DNA from: Comamonas sp. | Lineage (GTDB): Bacteria > Pseudomonadota > Gammaproteobacteria > Burkholderiales > Burkholderiaceae_C | Direction: 5' to 3' | Assembly (NCBI GenBank): GCA_019236485.1 | Contig: JAFAIY010000225.1 | Coordinates: forward strand, 1-6,834 | DNA: 6,834 nt | Part shown: positions 1 through 6,140 of the stretch, one piece after another | Position numbering within the stretch: the stretch's first letter is position 1 | Layout of the letters: every line of letters begins with the position of its first letter | Program-made: the position numbers and the translations under genes | Notes under the pieces: model-generated | Databases searched by the model: none | What the model was told of the DNA's origin: nothing | Seen by the model: only the letters and a program-made list of their open reading frames with translations

Positions 1-242
1 CGTCGGCCAGGCCCGCCAAGGCCAGCATAGAGAACGTACGCCGCGCGCTGCAGAATCTGGCCAAGCTGGTCAAACAGGAAAATATTTCCAGCGTGGCACT
101 GCCGCGGCTGGCCACGGGCGTCGGCAGCCTGCCATGGTCGGAGGTCAGCCCGCTGATCCGGCAATATCTGGGCGATCTCGGGATACCGGTAATCGTCTAC
201 ACCACTTACCGCAAGGGCGAGATGGCGGACGAGGGGCTTTGA
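1..242 (+). CDS. macro-domain protein, C-terminal part (5' truncated)
   Basis: This is the last 79 codons of a gene that begins before the window; it reads in frame from base 3 to a TGA at 240-242. The visible stretch VALPRLATGVGSLPW (about visible residues 31-45), followed by a helix and then IPVIVYTTYRKG, is the C-terminal half of a macro domain. The glycine-containing ATGVG turn corresponds to the loop that holds the distal phosphate/ribose of ADP-ribose. The pattern is nearer the Poa1p/TARG1-like (Appr-1''-P-processing) group than the YmdB group, but the first half, with the catalytic or adenine-binding residues, is not visible. Such proteins bind ADP-ribose or hydrolyse ADP-ribosyl esters and O-acyl-ADP-ribose in the cytoplasm. 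The gene converges on a sirtuin 45 bases away, an enzyme that produces O-acyl-ADP-ribose. The family call is fairly sure; the exact substrate is unknown. Confidence 0.8.
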   Translation, partial: SARPAKASIENVRRALQNLAKLVKQENISSVALPRLATGVGSLPWSEVSPLIRQYLGDLGIPVIVYTTYRKGEMADEGL

Positions 243-260
243 GCCCGAGCCCGGCAATCC

Positions 261-284
261 GCGCCGATCGCGGCCATCGCCGCG
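261..284. terminator. imperfect inverted repeat between convergent genes (weak terminator candidate)
   Basis: The 45-base gap between the macro-domain gene and the sirtuin gene contains GCGCCGAT (261-268) and ATCGCCGC (276-283). These pair with one C/C mismatch around a 7-base loop, and 260/284 adds one more pair. No oligo-T tract follows on either strand, so it does not look like a classical intrinsic terminator. It is the only structure in the gap and could stall polymerase or act with Rho. In such GC-rich sequence it could also be chance. Confidence 0.25.
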
Positions 285-287
285 CCC

Positions 288-1031
288 TCAGTCCCGCAGC
301 AGCTCGGGCAGTACCTGGGCCGCAGGCAGCGGAACCAGCGCATCGGCCACATCGTCGAGCTCGCTGGCACGCGGGTTGACGATGACCACCCTGGCGCCGT
401 TGCGCCGCGCGATCTGCGCCAGGCCCGCGGCCGGGTAGACGGCCCCCGAGGTACCGACCACCAGCATGAGATCGCAGCGATTGGCCGCCTGCTCGGCCTG
501 GGCCCAGACTCCGGCCGGCAGGGTCTCGCCAAACCAGACCACGGCCGGGCGCAGCAGATTGCCACAGGCCGGGCAGGACGGCGGCTCGCCGGGCGCCGTA
601 TGTTCGAGATCGCATTGCGCACAGCGGCGGTTGAGCCAGCGGTTTTTCATGAGCTCGCCATGCAGGCTGAGCACGCCCTCGCTGCCCGCGCGCTGGTGCA
701 GGCCGTCGACATTCTGGGTCACCAGGGTCATGCGCTGCGGATGCCGCCGGGCCCAATGCGCCAGGGCTTGATGGCCGGCATTGGGCACGACCTGGGCCAC
801 TCGCTCGCGCCGATACTGGTACCAGCGCCAGACATGCGCGGGATCGCGGCGGTAGCCGGCCTCGCTGGCCATGTCCTCGGGCTTGAACCGCGACCAGTAG
901 CCTGTATCGTCATCCCTGAAAGTGGGTATGCCCGACTCGGCGCTCACTCCGGCGCCCGTGAGCACGGCGAGCTCCTTGGCGGCCGACAGCCACTGCCTGG
1001 CCTGCTCCATCCCATCCATAATTTGTTGCAT
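288..1031 (-). CDS. cobB: NAD-dependent protein deacylase, sirtuin (CobB/SIRT5-like)
   Basis: Cytoplasmic sirtuin that removes acyl groups from lysines using NAD+, releasing nicotinamide and O-acyl-ADP-ribose. Counting from the ATG at 1031 (247 residues), the NAD-binding GAGVSAESGIPTFR lies at 26-39, TQNVD at 105-109 and the catalytic HG at H124. Zinc ligands are C137, C140, C153 and C156 (CAQC...CPAC). VVWFGE at 164-169, GTSG at 193-196 and VNP at 218-220 complete the NAD pocket. Y71 and R74, in WYQYRR, match the tyrosine/arginine pair that lets SIRT5 and E. coli CobB accept succinyl- or malonyl-lysine. The start is uncertain: a GTG at 1055 and ATGs at 1031, 1019 and 1010 are all in frame. 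Conserved sequence begins only near MEQARQWL, and the 1010 start has the best purine-rich leader (GGATGGG). The gene is divergent from the kinase gene and convergent with the macro-domain gene. Family certain; acyl preference inferred. Confidence 0.93.
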   Translation of the reverse strand: MQQIMDGMEQARQWLSAAKELAVLTGAGVSAESGIPTFRDDDTGYWSRFKPEDMASEAGYRRDPAHVWRWYQYRRERVAQVVPNAGHQALAHWARRHPQRMTLVTQNVDGLHQRAGSEGVLSLHGELMKNRWLNRRCAQCDLEHTAPGEPPSCPACGNLLRPAVVWFGETLPAGVWAQAEQAANRCDLMLVVGTSGAVYPAAGLAQIARRNGARVVIVNPRASELDDVADALVPLPAAQVLPELLRD

Positions 1032-1127
1032 TTTGTTTCTTATTGGTAAGAGCACCTAATTCACTTTGCATGCCCGGCTGCAGAATGTCAGAGCCGGGGA
1101 AAACACCTCTTCACTGAGCCGCTGCAG
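1032..1127. promoter_or_regulatory. AT-rich divergent promoter region between sirtuin and kinase genes
   Basis: Both flanking genes must be transcribed outward from this spacer. Its left half (about 1020-1070) is markedly more AT-rich than the surrounding GC-rich DNA, as expected of a promoter. I could not pick a convincing -35/-10 pair on either strand; the best plus-strand candidate is TTGTTT (1033-1038) with TAATTC (1057-1062), an 18-base spacer and a poor match. TTGCAT occurs twice, at 1026-1031 and 1066-1071, in the same orientation about four helical turns apart. The right half holds the perfect inverted repeat listed separately. Confidence 0.4.
1073..1098. repeat. perfect 7-bp inverted repeat in the kinase 5' region
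   Basis: CCCGGCT (1073-1079) and AGCCGGG (1092-1098) are exact reverse complements separated by 12 bases, ending 29 bases before the kinase ATG. The repeat could be a binding site for a dimeric regulator, or a hairpin in the kinase mRNA leader. No T-tract follows it, so it is not an intrinsic terminator. Confidence 0.4.
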
Positions 1128-3062
1128 ATGACAGTATCCGAGCCTCTTCAAACCCTGAAACTTGCCATGGAGCATGCAGCGCTTCCCTGGGGACTGCTCG
1201 GCCTGTCCCAGCTGCAGCTGAATTTTGCCAACAAGGCGCTGCAAGCGCATCTGCAGTCCTGCCGGCTGCCGCCCTCGCTGGGACTGAGCCTGCATGCACC
1301 GCTGCTGCAGGCCGCCGAGAACTGCCTGGCCAGCGATATGGAAACTACGGCCCGCCTGCCCGCCTGCCCCGGCGTCTGGCATTTCACTCCGGTCATGGTC
1401 GAAGGCAAGGCCGCGGCCGTGCAATGCTATGTGCTGCCCGAGGCGGCGCTGCCCAGCGAAGGCCCAGCGTCTGGCCTCGAGCACAGCGACCGCTTTGAAG
1501 TCTTTCTGGACCACCTGCCCTACCAGGTCTGGATTGCCACGCCCCATGGCGAGGTCACCTGGTTGAACAAGGCGCTGACCCAGTATGCCTACAACCACAG
1601 CCGGCGCGTGGACCTCAGGGAAGGCATCTGGATAGACATCGTCCACCCCGACGATCTGGCCAGCGTCAACGCCGGCCTGTCGCGTGCCCTGATTACCGAG
1701 AAACCCACCCGCTACCGGCTGCGCATCAAAAGCCATGGCGGCCCCTACCACTGGTTTTTTGCCACGCTGGCCCCGGTCAAGAACCGCGAGGGGCAGACCC
1801 AGTACTGGGTGGGCGCGAATATAGGCATCGATGGCATCAAACAGGCCGAGGACCAGTTCCGCGACCAGATCGCCACGCTCAGGCACCAGCTCAAGCGCGG
1901 CCACCAGGAGCTGGACCAGGCCCACGCCGCCCTGGCCCAGTTGCAGAAGCTGGACATGGTCTCCAAGCTGTCCGCCGGCGTCGCTCACGATCTGAACAAT
2001 CTGCTGTTCATCACCGGCCTGCACGCGGGCCTGCTGGAGAAGAAGCTCCACGAGCCCGAGCACCGCGAACATGTGGAAGTCATCCACGACACCATCAAGA
2101 AGGCCGGCCGTCTGGCCTCCCAGCTCACGGGCTTCAGCAGCCGCAAGCCCATGGAGCTCAGCGCCGCCGACCCGGGCCAGCTGGTGCGCGATATCGAGCA
2201 GCTGCTGCGCAACGCCGTGGGCGCCGAGGTGGAGTTCCGGCTGCATCTGGCGGCCAGCCTCTGGCCGATCAATGTGGATCGCATGTTTTTCGAGAACTCG
2301 CTGATCAATCTCTGCATCAATGCGCGCGACGCCGTCAACGGCAAGGGCCATATCAGCGTGAGCGTGGAAAACGCGCTGCTCAATCACGGCGGCCACCCGG
2401 GCGAGCATGTGATGATCAGCGTCAGCGATGACGGCGTGGGCATGGACGAGAGCGTGCGCGCGCGGATTTTCGAGATGTTCTTCACCACCAAGCCCGAAGG
2501 CAAGGGCGCGGGCCTGGGCCTGCCCATGGTGAAGAACTTCATGGACCATGCCAAGGGCCTGATCGAGGTCGAGTCCGCCAAGGGCCGGGGCAGCTGTTTC
2601 CGGCTGTACTTTCCGCGCGCCGAGCCAAGCTCGGCCGCCAAGCCTCCGGTGCAGGCCATCGCCGAAGGCGAGCAGGAGACCATCTTGCTCATAGAGAACA
2701 ATCTGGACATGCGCAATGCCATGGCCATGGTGCTCTATGAGCTGGGCTACCAGGTGGCCACCGCCTACAAGCCCGAGGTGGCGCTGCGCTATATCAACAG
2801 CGGCCTCAAGGTGGATCTCATCATCGCCACGGCCAGGATGCCGGGCCAGCTCTCGGCCATGGAGATGCACCGGCAGCTCAAGGCCGAGCAGGTGGACATT
2901 CCCATGCTGCTGACCACGGGCCGCAACAGCGAGCAGGCCACGGACCTGGACAGCAGCGAATACACCGTGCTGTTCAAGCCCGTGTCCATGCCCGACCTGG
3001 CCCAGGCCGTGCACGATCTGCTGCACCGGGACCCGGCCACCACCCAGTCGCTGCACCAATAA
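1128..3062 (+). CDS. soluble PAS sensor histidine kinase with degenerate receiver domain
   Basis: Two-component sensor kinase of 644 residues with no membrane segment or signal peptide, so it should sense a cytoplasmic cue. Residues 1-115 look like a weak PAS-type fold of unclear ligand. A PAS domain with its PAC end spans about 121-236 (VWIATPHGEVTWLNKA; YHWFFATLAPV; YWVGANI). A predicted coiled coil at about 238-278 leads to the dimerisation helix with phospho-acceptor H287 in GVAHDLNNLL. The ATPase domain shows the N-box N394/N398 in NLCINARDA, G1 DDGVGM (434-439), the F-box EMFFTTK (449-455) and G2 GKGAGLGL (458-465), all intact. A receiver-like domain fills about 517-633. It keeps T596/T597 and the KP at 617-618 but has T568 where the phospho-accepting Asp should be, and E523-N524-N525 in place of the acidic pocket. 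No response regulator is adjacent. The ATG at 1128 has no clear Shine-Dalgarno sequence, and I saw no better start. Kinase activity is likely; partner and signal are unknown. Confidence 0.93.
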   Translation: MTVSEPLQTLKLAMEHAALPWGLLGLSQLQLNFANKALQAHLQSCRLPPSLGLSLHAPLLQAAENCLASDMETTARLPACPGVWHFTPVMVEGKAAAVQCYVLPEAALPSEGPASGLEHSDRFEVFLDHLPYQVWIATPHGEVTWLNKALTQYAYNHSRRVDLREGIWIDIVHPDDLASVNAGLSRALITEKPTRYRLRIKSHGGPYHWFFATLAPVKNREGQTQYWVGANIGIDGIKQAEDQFRDQIATLRHQLKRGHQELDQAHAALAQLQKLDMVSKLSAGVAHDLNNLLFITGLHAGLLEKKLHEPEHREHVEVIHDTIKKAGRLASQLTGFSSRKPMELSAADPGQLVRDIEQLLRNAVGAEVEFRLHLAASLWPINVDRMFFENSLINLCINARDAVNGKGHISVSVENALLNHGGHPGEHVMISVSDDGVGMDESVRARIFEMFFTTKPEGKGAGLGLPMVKNFMDHAKGLIEVESAKGRGSCFRLYFPRAEPSSAAKPPVQAIAEGEQETILLIENNLDMRNAMAMVLYELGYQVATAYKPEVALRYINSGLKVDLIIATARMPGQLSAMEMHRQLKAEQVDIPMLLTTGRNSEQATDLDSSEYTVLFKPVSMPDLAQAVHDLLHRDPATTQSLHQ

Positions 3063-3097
3063 AAAAAGCGCGTACTGCATACGCAGCCGCGCCTTTT
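3061..3097. terminator. bidirectional intrinsic terminator
   Basis: Directly after the kinase stop codon, a run of A is followed by GCGCG (3068-3072), CTGC (3075-3078), the loop ATAC, GCAG (3083-3086), CGCGC (3088-3092) and TTTT (3094-3097). The two arms pair with a small internal bulge, and the flanking A and T runs extend the stem. Read on the plus strand the hairpin ends in four T; read on the minus strand it ends in seven T. It can therefore terminate both the kinase gene and the convergent rlmB, the minus direction having the stronger T-tract. Confidence 0.8.
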
Positions 3098-3114
3098 GAG
3101 CGGTCGCCGAAGAA

Positions 3115-3885
3115 TCAGGCCTTGACCGTCACTCCTGCGGCCAGGCGCTGGCGCAAGGCCTCGTACAGGCAAACGCCGCTGGCCACGGACACGTTGAGGC
3201 TCTCCACCGCCCCCTGCATGGGGATGCTGACCAGCGCGTCGCAGGTCTTGCGCGTGAGCTGGCGCATGCCGTCGCCCTCGGCGCCCAGCACCAGGGCCGT
3301 GGGGCCGCTCAGGTCCATCTGATAGAGATGCTGCTCGGCATCGCCGCTGGTGCCTATGATCCAGATATTGCGCTCCTTGAGCTCCTTGAGCGTGCGCGCC
3401 AGATTGGTCACCATGAAATAAGGCACGGTCTCGGCCGCGCCGCTGGCCACCTTGGCCACCGTGGCATTGATGCCGGCCGCGTGGTCCTTGGGCGCGATCA
3501 CCGCATGCACGCCGGCACCGTCGGCCACGCGCAGGCAGGCGCCCAGATTGTGCGGATCGGTCACGCCATCGAGCACCAACAGCAGCGGCGCCTTGACGCC
3601 TTCGGCCTCCAGATCGTCGAGCAGCTCGTCAAGCGTGCGGCTGTCCTTGACCTCTTCGACGCGCGCGGCCACGCCCTGGTGGCCGTGCGAGCCCGCGAGC
3701 TTGGCGATGCGCATGGTATCCGCCTCGATCAGGCGCACCCCGGCTTCCTTGGCGCGCTCCAGGAACTGGCGCATGCGCGCATCGCGGCGCGTGGCTTCGA
3801 AATAAACCTCGATGATGGACTTGGGGGCGGTCTTCAGACGCACGCCGACGGCGTGAAAGCCGAAAAGAACTTTGGGGGACGACAT
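3115..3885 (-). CDS. rlmB: 23S rRNA (guanosine(2251)-2'-O)-methyltransferase RlmB
   Basis: SpoU/TrmH-family (SPOUT, trefoil-knot) enzyme that transfers a methyl group from S-adenosylmethionine to the 2'-OH of G2251 in the peptidyl-transferase P-loop of 23S rRNA. The 256 residues match the family's usual length. An N-terminal RNA-binding substrate domain (about 5-80, [11 protein letters not shown]...[11 protein letters not shown]) precedes the catalytic domain. Motif 1 is [15 protein letters not shown] (105-119, N113 and R119). Motif 2 is [15 protein letters not shown] (198-212, E203). Motif 3 is [18 protein letters not shown] (221-238, N231). The [14 protein letters not shown] start is typical of betaproteobacterial RlmB. 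In E. coli rlmB follows rnr; here nothing lies upstream in the same direction, and sstT is divergent. No Shine-Dalgarno precedes the ATG, but a -10-like GATAAT lies eight bases upstream. Confidence 0.96.
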   Translation of the reverse strand: MSSPKVLFGFHAVGVRLKTAPKSIIEVYFEATRRDARMRQFLERAKEAGVRLIEADTMRIAKLAGSHGHQGVAARVEEVKDSRTLDELLDDLEAEGVKAPLLLVLDGVTDPHNLGACLRVADGAGVHAVIAPKDHAAGINATVAKVASGAAETVPYFMVTNLARTLKELKERNIWIIGTSGDAEQHLYQMDLSGPTALVLGAEGDGMRQLTRKTCDALVSIPMQGAVESLNVSVASGVCLYEALRQRLAAGVTVKA

Positions 3886-3893
3886 GGGGCCGC

Positions 3894-3899
3894 ATTATC
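3894..3899 (-). promoter_or_regulatory. possible -10 element for rlmB
   Basis: On the minus strand the sequence reads GATAAT, five of six bases of the TATAAT consensus, ending eight bases before the rlmB ATG. No recognisable -35 hexamer lies 16-18 bases upstream. If it is used, transcription would begin at or within a couple of bases of the ATG, giving an essentially leaderless mRNA. Confidence 0.3.
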
Positions 3900-3946
3900 C
3901 CGGGCTTTTCGCCGCAGCTGGGGCGCAGCGGTCCAAGCCAGGGCTG

Positions 3947-3976
3947 GCGACTGTGTTTTTGCATTGCCGCTACACT
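3947..3976 (+). promoter_or_regulatory. weak promoter candidate for sstT
   Basis: TACACT (3971-3976) matches four of six bases of a -10 box. GCGACT (3947-3952), 18 bases upstream, matches three of six bases of a -35 box. It faces sstT and would leave a leader of nearly 190 bases. The remainder of the 286-base rlmB/sstT spacer (3886-4171) is C-rich and shows no open reading frame with protein resemblance, no tRNA and no clear riboswitch fold that I can recognise by eye. Confidence 0.2.
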
Positions 3977-4171
3977 GCGCCACCTTGGGACGGGCTGCGG
4001 CTCATGCTGGCCCGCGCTGCTCCTTCATGCATGGCCGGCCTTGGCGCCAGAGCTGCCGCCGCCCTACCGAACCCCTACCGCGAACACCAGCGCCCCCGGC
4101 TCCATGCCGATGTCCCGGGGCGCGCCAGCCTGTTCGCATCCATCCCGTCGTACAACAACCGTTTTCCTAGC

Positions 4172-5404
4172 ATGCTCAAAGCTTTGCTTGATTGGCTCAG
4201 CCGCACCAGCCTGGTGCTGCAAATCGTGATTGCCCTGGTACTGGGCGGCCTGGTCGCCTGGCTCTGGCCGGCGGCCGCCGAGCCGGCCTCGCTGCTGGGC
4301 ACGCTGTTCATCTCCGCCCTCAAGGCCGTGGCACCCGTGCTGGTGTTCCTGCTGGTCATCGCCGCCATCAGCAACCACCGCCCGGGCCAGGAAACCCAGA
4401 TCAAGCCCGTGATCTGGCTGTATATCGTGGGCACGCTGGCGGCGGCTTGCGTGGGCGTGGCGGCCAGCATGCTGTTCCCCTCGGTGATCCACTTCCGTGA
4501 GGCGCCCGCGGCCCAGGGCGTGCCCGGCGAAATCAGCCAGGTGCTGATGAATGTGGTCAAGAGCGCGGTGGACAATCCCGTGAATGCGCTGGTCCAGGCC
4601 AATTACATCGGCATTCTGGCCTGGGCCATTGCCCTGGGCATTGCGCTGCGCCATGCCAGCCAGGGCACGCGCACCATGCTGGGCGACCTGGGCCAGGCCA
4701 TCACCGGCGTGATCCAGGGCGTGATCCGCCTCGCGCCCTTCGGCATCTTCGGCCTCGTGGTGGCGACCTTCTCCGCGGGCGGCCTGGATGCGCTCAAGGA
4801 CTATGCGCATCTGCTGGTGGTCCTGGTGGGCTGCATGCTGTTCGTGGCTCTGGTGGTCAACCCCGCCATCGTCTGGACCCAGACCCGCCGCAACCCCTAC
4901 CCGCTGGTGCTGACCTGCCTGCGCGAAAGCGCCGTCACGGCCTTCTTCACGCGCAGCTCGGCCGCCAACATTCCCGTGAACCTGGCGCTGGCCAAAAAGC
5001 TGGAGCTGGACGAGGACACTTACAGCATCTCCATTCCTCTGGGCGCCACCATCAATATGGCGGGTGCGGCCATCACCATCAGCGTGCTGTCACTGGCGGC
5101 CGCCCACACGCTGGGCGTTGCGGTGGATGTGCCCACGGCCATTCTGCTGTGCGTGGTGGCCTCGGTCTGCGCCTGCGGCGCCTCGGGCGTGGCAGGGGGA
5201 TCGCTGCTGCTGATCCCGCTGGCCTGCAGCCTGTTCGGCATCTCCAACGATGTGGCCATGCAGGTGGTCGGCGTGGGCTATGTGATCGGCGTGATCCAGG
5301 ATTCGACCGAGACCGCGCTCAACTCCTCCACCGATGTGCTGTTCACGGCCGCCGCCTGCCGCTCGGCCCAGCGCAAGGCCGGCGAGATCGTGCCCGCCAT
5401 CTGA
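4172..5404 (+). CDS. sstT: serine/threonine:Na+ symporter SstT
   Basis: Inner-membrane sodium-driven importer of L-serine and L-threonine, in the dicarboxylate/amino acid:cation symporter (glutamate-transporter fold) family. At 410 residues it is close to the roughly 414 of E. coli SstT. Hydrophobic segments run at about 12-32, 41-66, 80-103, 144-161, 186-203, 211-237, 292-315 and 322-352. Hallmarks are the serine-rich hairpin [13 protein letters not shown] (258-270), the unwound TM7 motif [11 protein letters not shown] (293-303), the second hairpin [17 protein letters not shown] (334-350) and the TM8 motif [15 protein letters not shown] (377-391). These are specific for SstT rather than GltP or DctA. 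I chose the ATG at 4172 because [18 protein letters not shown] aligns with the family N-terminus; the frame stays open upstream to 3872, but that part is unlike any transporter. There is no evident Shine-Dalgarno. The gene is monocistronic: divergent from rlmB and convergent with ybbA. Confidence 0.96.
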   Translation: MLKALLDWLSRTSLVLQIVIALVLGGLVAWLWPAAAEPASLLGTLFISALKAVAPVLVFLLVIAAISNHRPGQETQIKPVIWLYIVGTLAAACVGVAASMLFPSVIHFREAPAAQGVPGEISQVLMNVVKSAVDNPVNALVQANYIGILAWAIALGIALRHASQGTRTMLGDLGQAITGVIQGVIRLAPFGIFGLVVATFSAGGLDALKDYAHLLVVLVGCMLFVALVVNPAIVWTQTRRNPYPLVLTCLRESAVTAFFTRSSAANIPVNLALAKKLELDEDTYSISIPLGATINMAGAAITISVLSLAAAHTLGVAVDVPTAILLCVVASVCACGASGVAGGSLLLIPLACSLFGISNDVAMQVVGVGYVIGVIQDSTETALNSSTDVLFTAAACRSAQRKAGEIVPAI

Positions 5405-5421
5405 AGCGGCCATCTGCCCGC

Positions 5422-5460
5422 ACCGCGACAAAGGCCTGCCCCGTGCAGGCCCGCGGTTTT
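5422..5460 (+). terminator. nested hairpin terminator after sstT
   Basis: GGCCTGC (5433-5439) and GCAGGCC (5445-5451) form a perfect 7-bp stem with a 5-base loop. ACCGCG (5422-5427) and CGCGGT (5452-5457) can close an outer 6-bp stem around it, with a five-base bulge on the left arm. TTTT follows at 5457-5460. It sits 17 bases after the sstT stop, and its T-run touches the stop codon of the convergent ABC ATPase gene. In the minus direction the inner stem is followed only by TTTG, so termination of the ATPase transcript would be weaker. Confidence 0.7.
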
Positions 5461-6140
5461 CAGGCCACGCGCCCGGCTTCGATGGTGATGCTGCGATCGC
5501 ACTGGGCGGCGATATTGCGGTCATGCGTGACCAGGATCAGCGTGGTGCCGCGCTCGCGGTTCAGCTCGAACATCAGCTCCATGATGGTCTGCCCCGTGGC
5601 GAAGTCCAGGCTGCCCGTGGGCTCGTCGGCCAGCAGCGCCGCGGGCTCCACCACAAAGGCACGCGCCAGGGCCACGCGCTGCTGCTCCCCGCCCGAGAGC
5701 AGCTTGGGGTAATGGCCCAGGCGCTGCCCCAGACCCACGCGCTCCAGCATCTGCGTGGCGCGCAGGCGCGCATCGCGGGCGCCGGCGAGCTCCAGCGGCA
5801 GCATCACGTTCTCCAGCGCCGTGAGATTGCCCAGCAGCTGGAAGCTCTGGAACACAAAGCCCATCTTCTGCGCGCGCATGGCCGCGCGCTCGTCCTCGCT
5901 GAGCGCAAACAGATCCTGGCCCTGCAGGCGGACCGTGCCGCGGCTGGGGGTATCCAGCCCCGCCAGAATCGACAGCAAAGTGCTTTTGCCCGAGCCCGAT
6001 GCGCCCACAATGGCCACCGCCTCGCCTTCGGCAAAACTCAGGTTGATATCCCGCAAAATATCCAGCACTCCCGTGGAGTCGCTGACCGATTTCGACAACT
6101 GCTCTACGGCAATCAAAGGAATGGCAAGAGTTTCTGACAT
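5460..6140 (-). CDS. ybbA: ABC transporter ATP-binding protein, YbbA/LolD type
   Basis: Cytoplasmic nucleotide-binding subunit (226 residues) of a MacB/LolCDE-like ABC system; relatives energise FtsX-type permeases that move lipoproteins or other envelope substrates without crossing the membrane in the usual way. Walker A GASGSGKST is at 46-54, the Q-loop glutamine at Q98 (FVFQSFQLL), the signature LSGGEQQR at 148-155, Walker B ALLADEP with catalytic E173 at 168-174, the D-loop SLD at 177-179 and the switch H206 in VTHD. All catalytic residues are intact. The divergent partner is tesA, the same pairing as E. coli ybbA/tesA, which supports the YbbA name over LolD. In E. coli the permease gene ybbP follows ybbA; here the next gene is the convergent sstT, so no permease lies downstream. 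The ATG at 6140 was chosen because SETLAIPLIAVEQLSK begins the conserved sequence; an in-frame TTG lies at 6167. No clear Shine-Dalgarno. Confidence 0.93.
   Translation of the reverse strand: MSETLAIPLIAVEQLSKSVSDSTGVLDILRDINLSFAEGEAVAIVGASGSGKSTLLSILAGLDTPSRGTVRLQGQDLFALSEDERAAMRAQKMGFVFQSFQLLGNLTALENVMLPLELAGARDARLRATQMLERVGLGQRLGHYPKLLSGGEQQRVALARAFVVEPAALLADEPTGSLDFATGQTIMELMFELNRERGTTLILVTHDRNIAAQCDRSITIEAGRVA

Noticed and set aside
288..1031. Sirtuin as part of an anti-phage system (such as SIR2-pAgo, Thoeris or DSR)
   Set aside because: It is a short, zinc-binding, CobB-type enzyme with complete deacylase motifs, and no nuclease, Argonaute, TIR or other defence gene is nearby.
1056..3080. 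A 674-codon open frame on the minus strand, antisense to almost the whole kinase gene
   Set aside because: The plus-strand frame has clear kinase motifs. The antisense frame is His/Gly/Gln-rich, low in complexity and unlike any family; it stays open because the GC-rich codon bias depletes stops on the opposite strand.
3328..4170. A 280-codon plus-strand frame opposite rlmB that ends just before sstT
   Set aside because: It is antisense to conserved SpoU motifs and its translation resembles no protein; a composition artefact.
3872..4171. A 100-residue N-terminal extension of SstT
   Set aside because: It would overlap the rlmB start, has no membrane or signal features, and SstT proteins normally begin where the 4172 ATG places them.
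5334..6137. A 267-codon plus-strand frame opposite ybbA, ending one base before the tesA ATG
   Set aside because: The minus strand encodes an intact ABC ATPase here. The position of the stop next to tesA looks suggestive but the translation is low-complexity shadow sequence.
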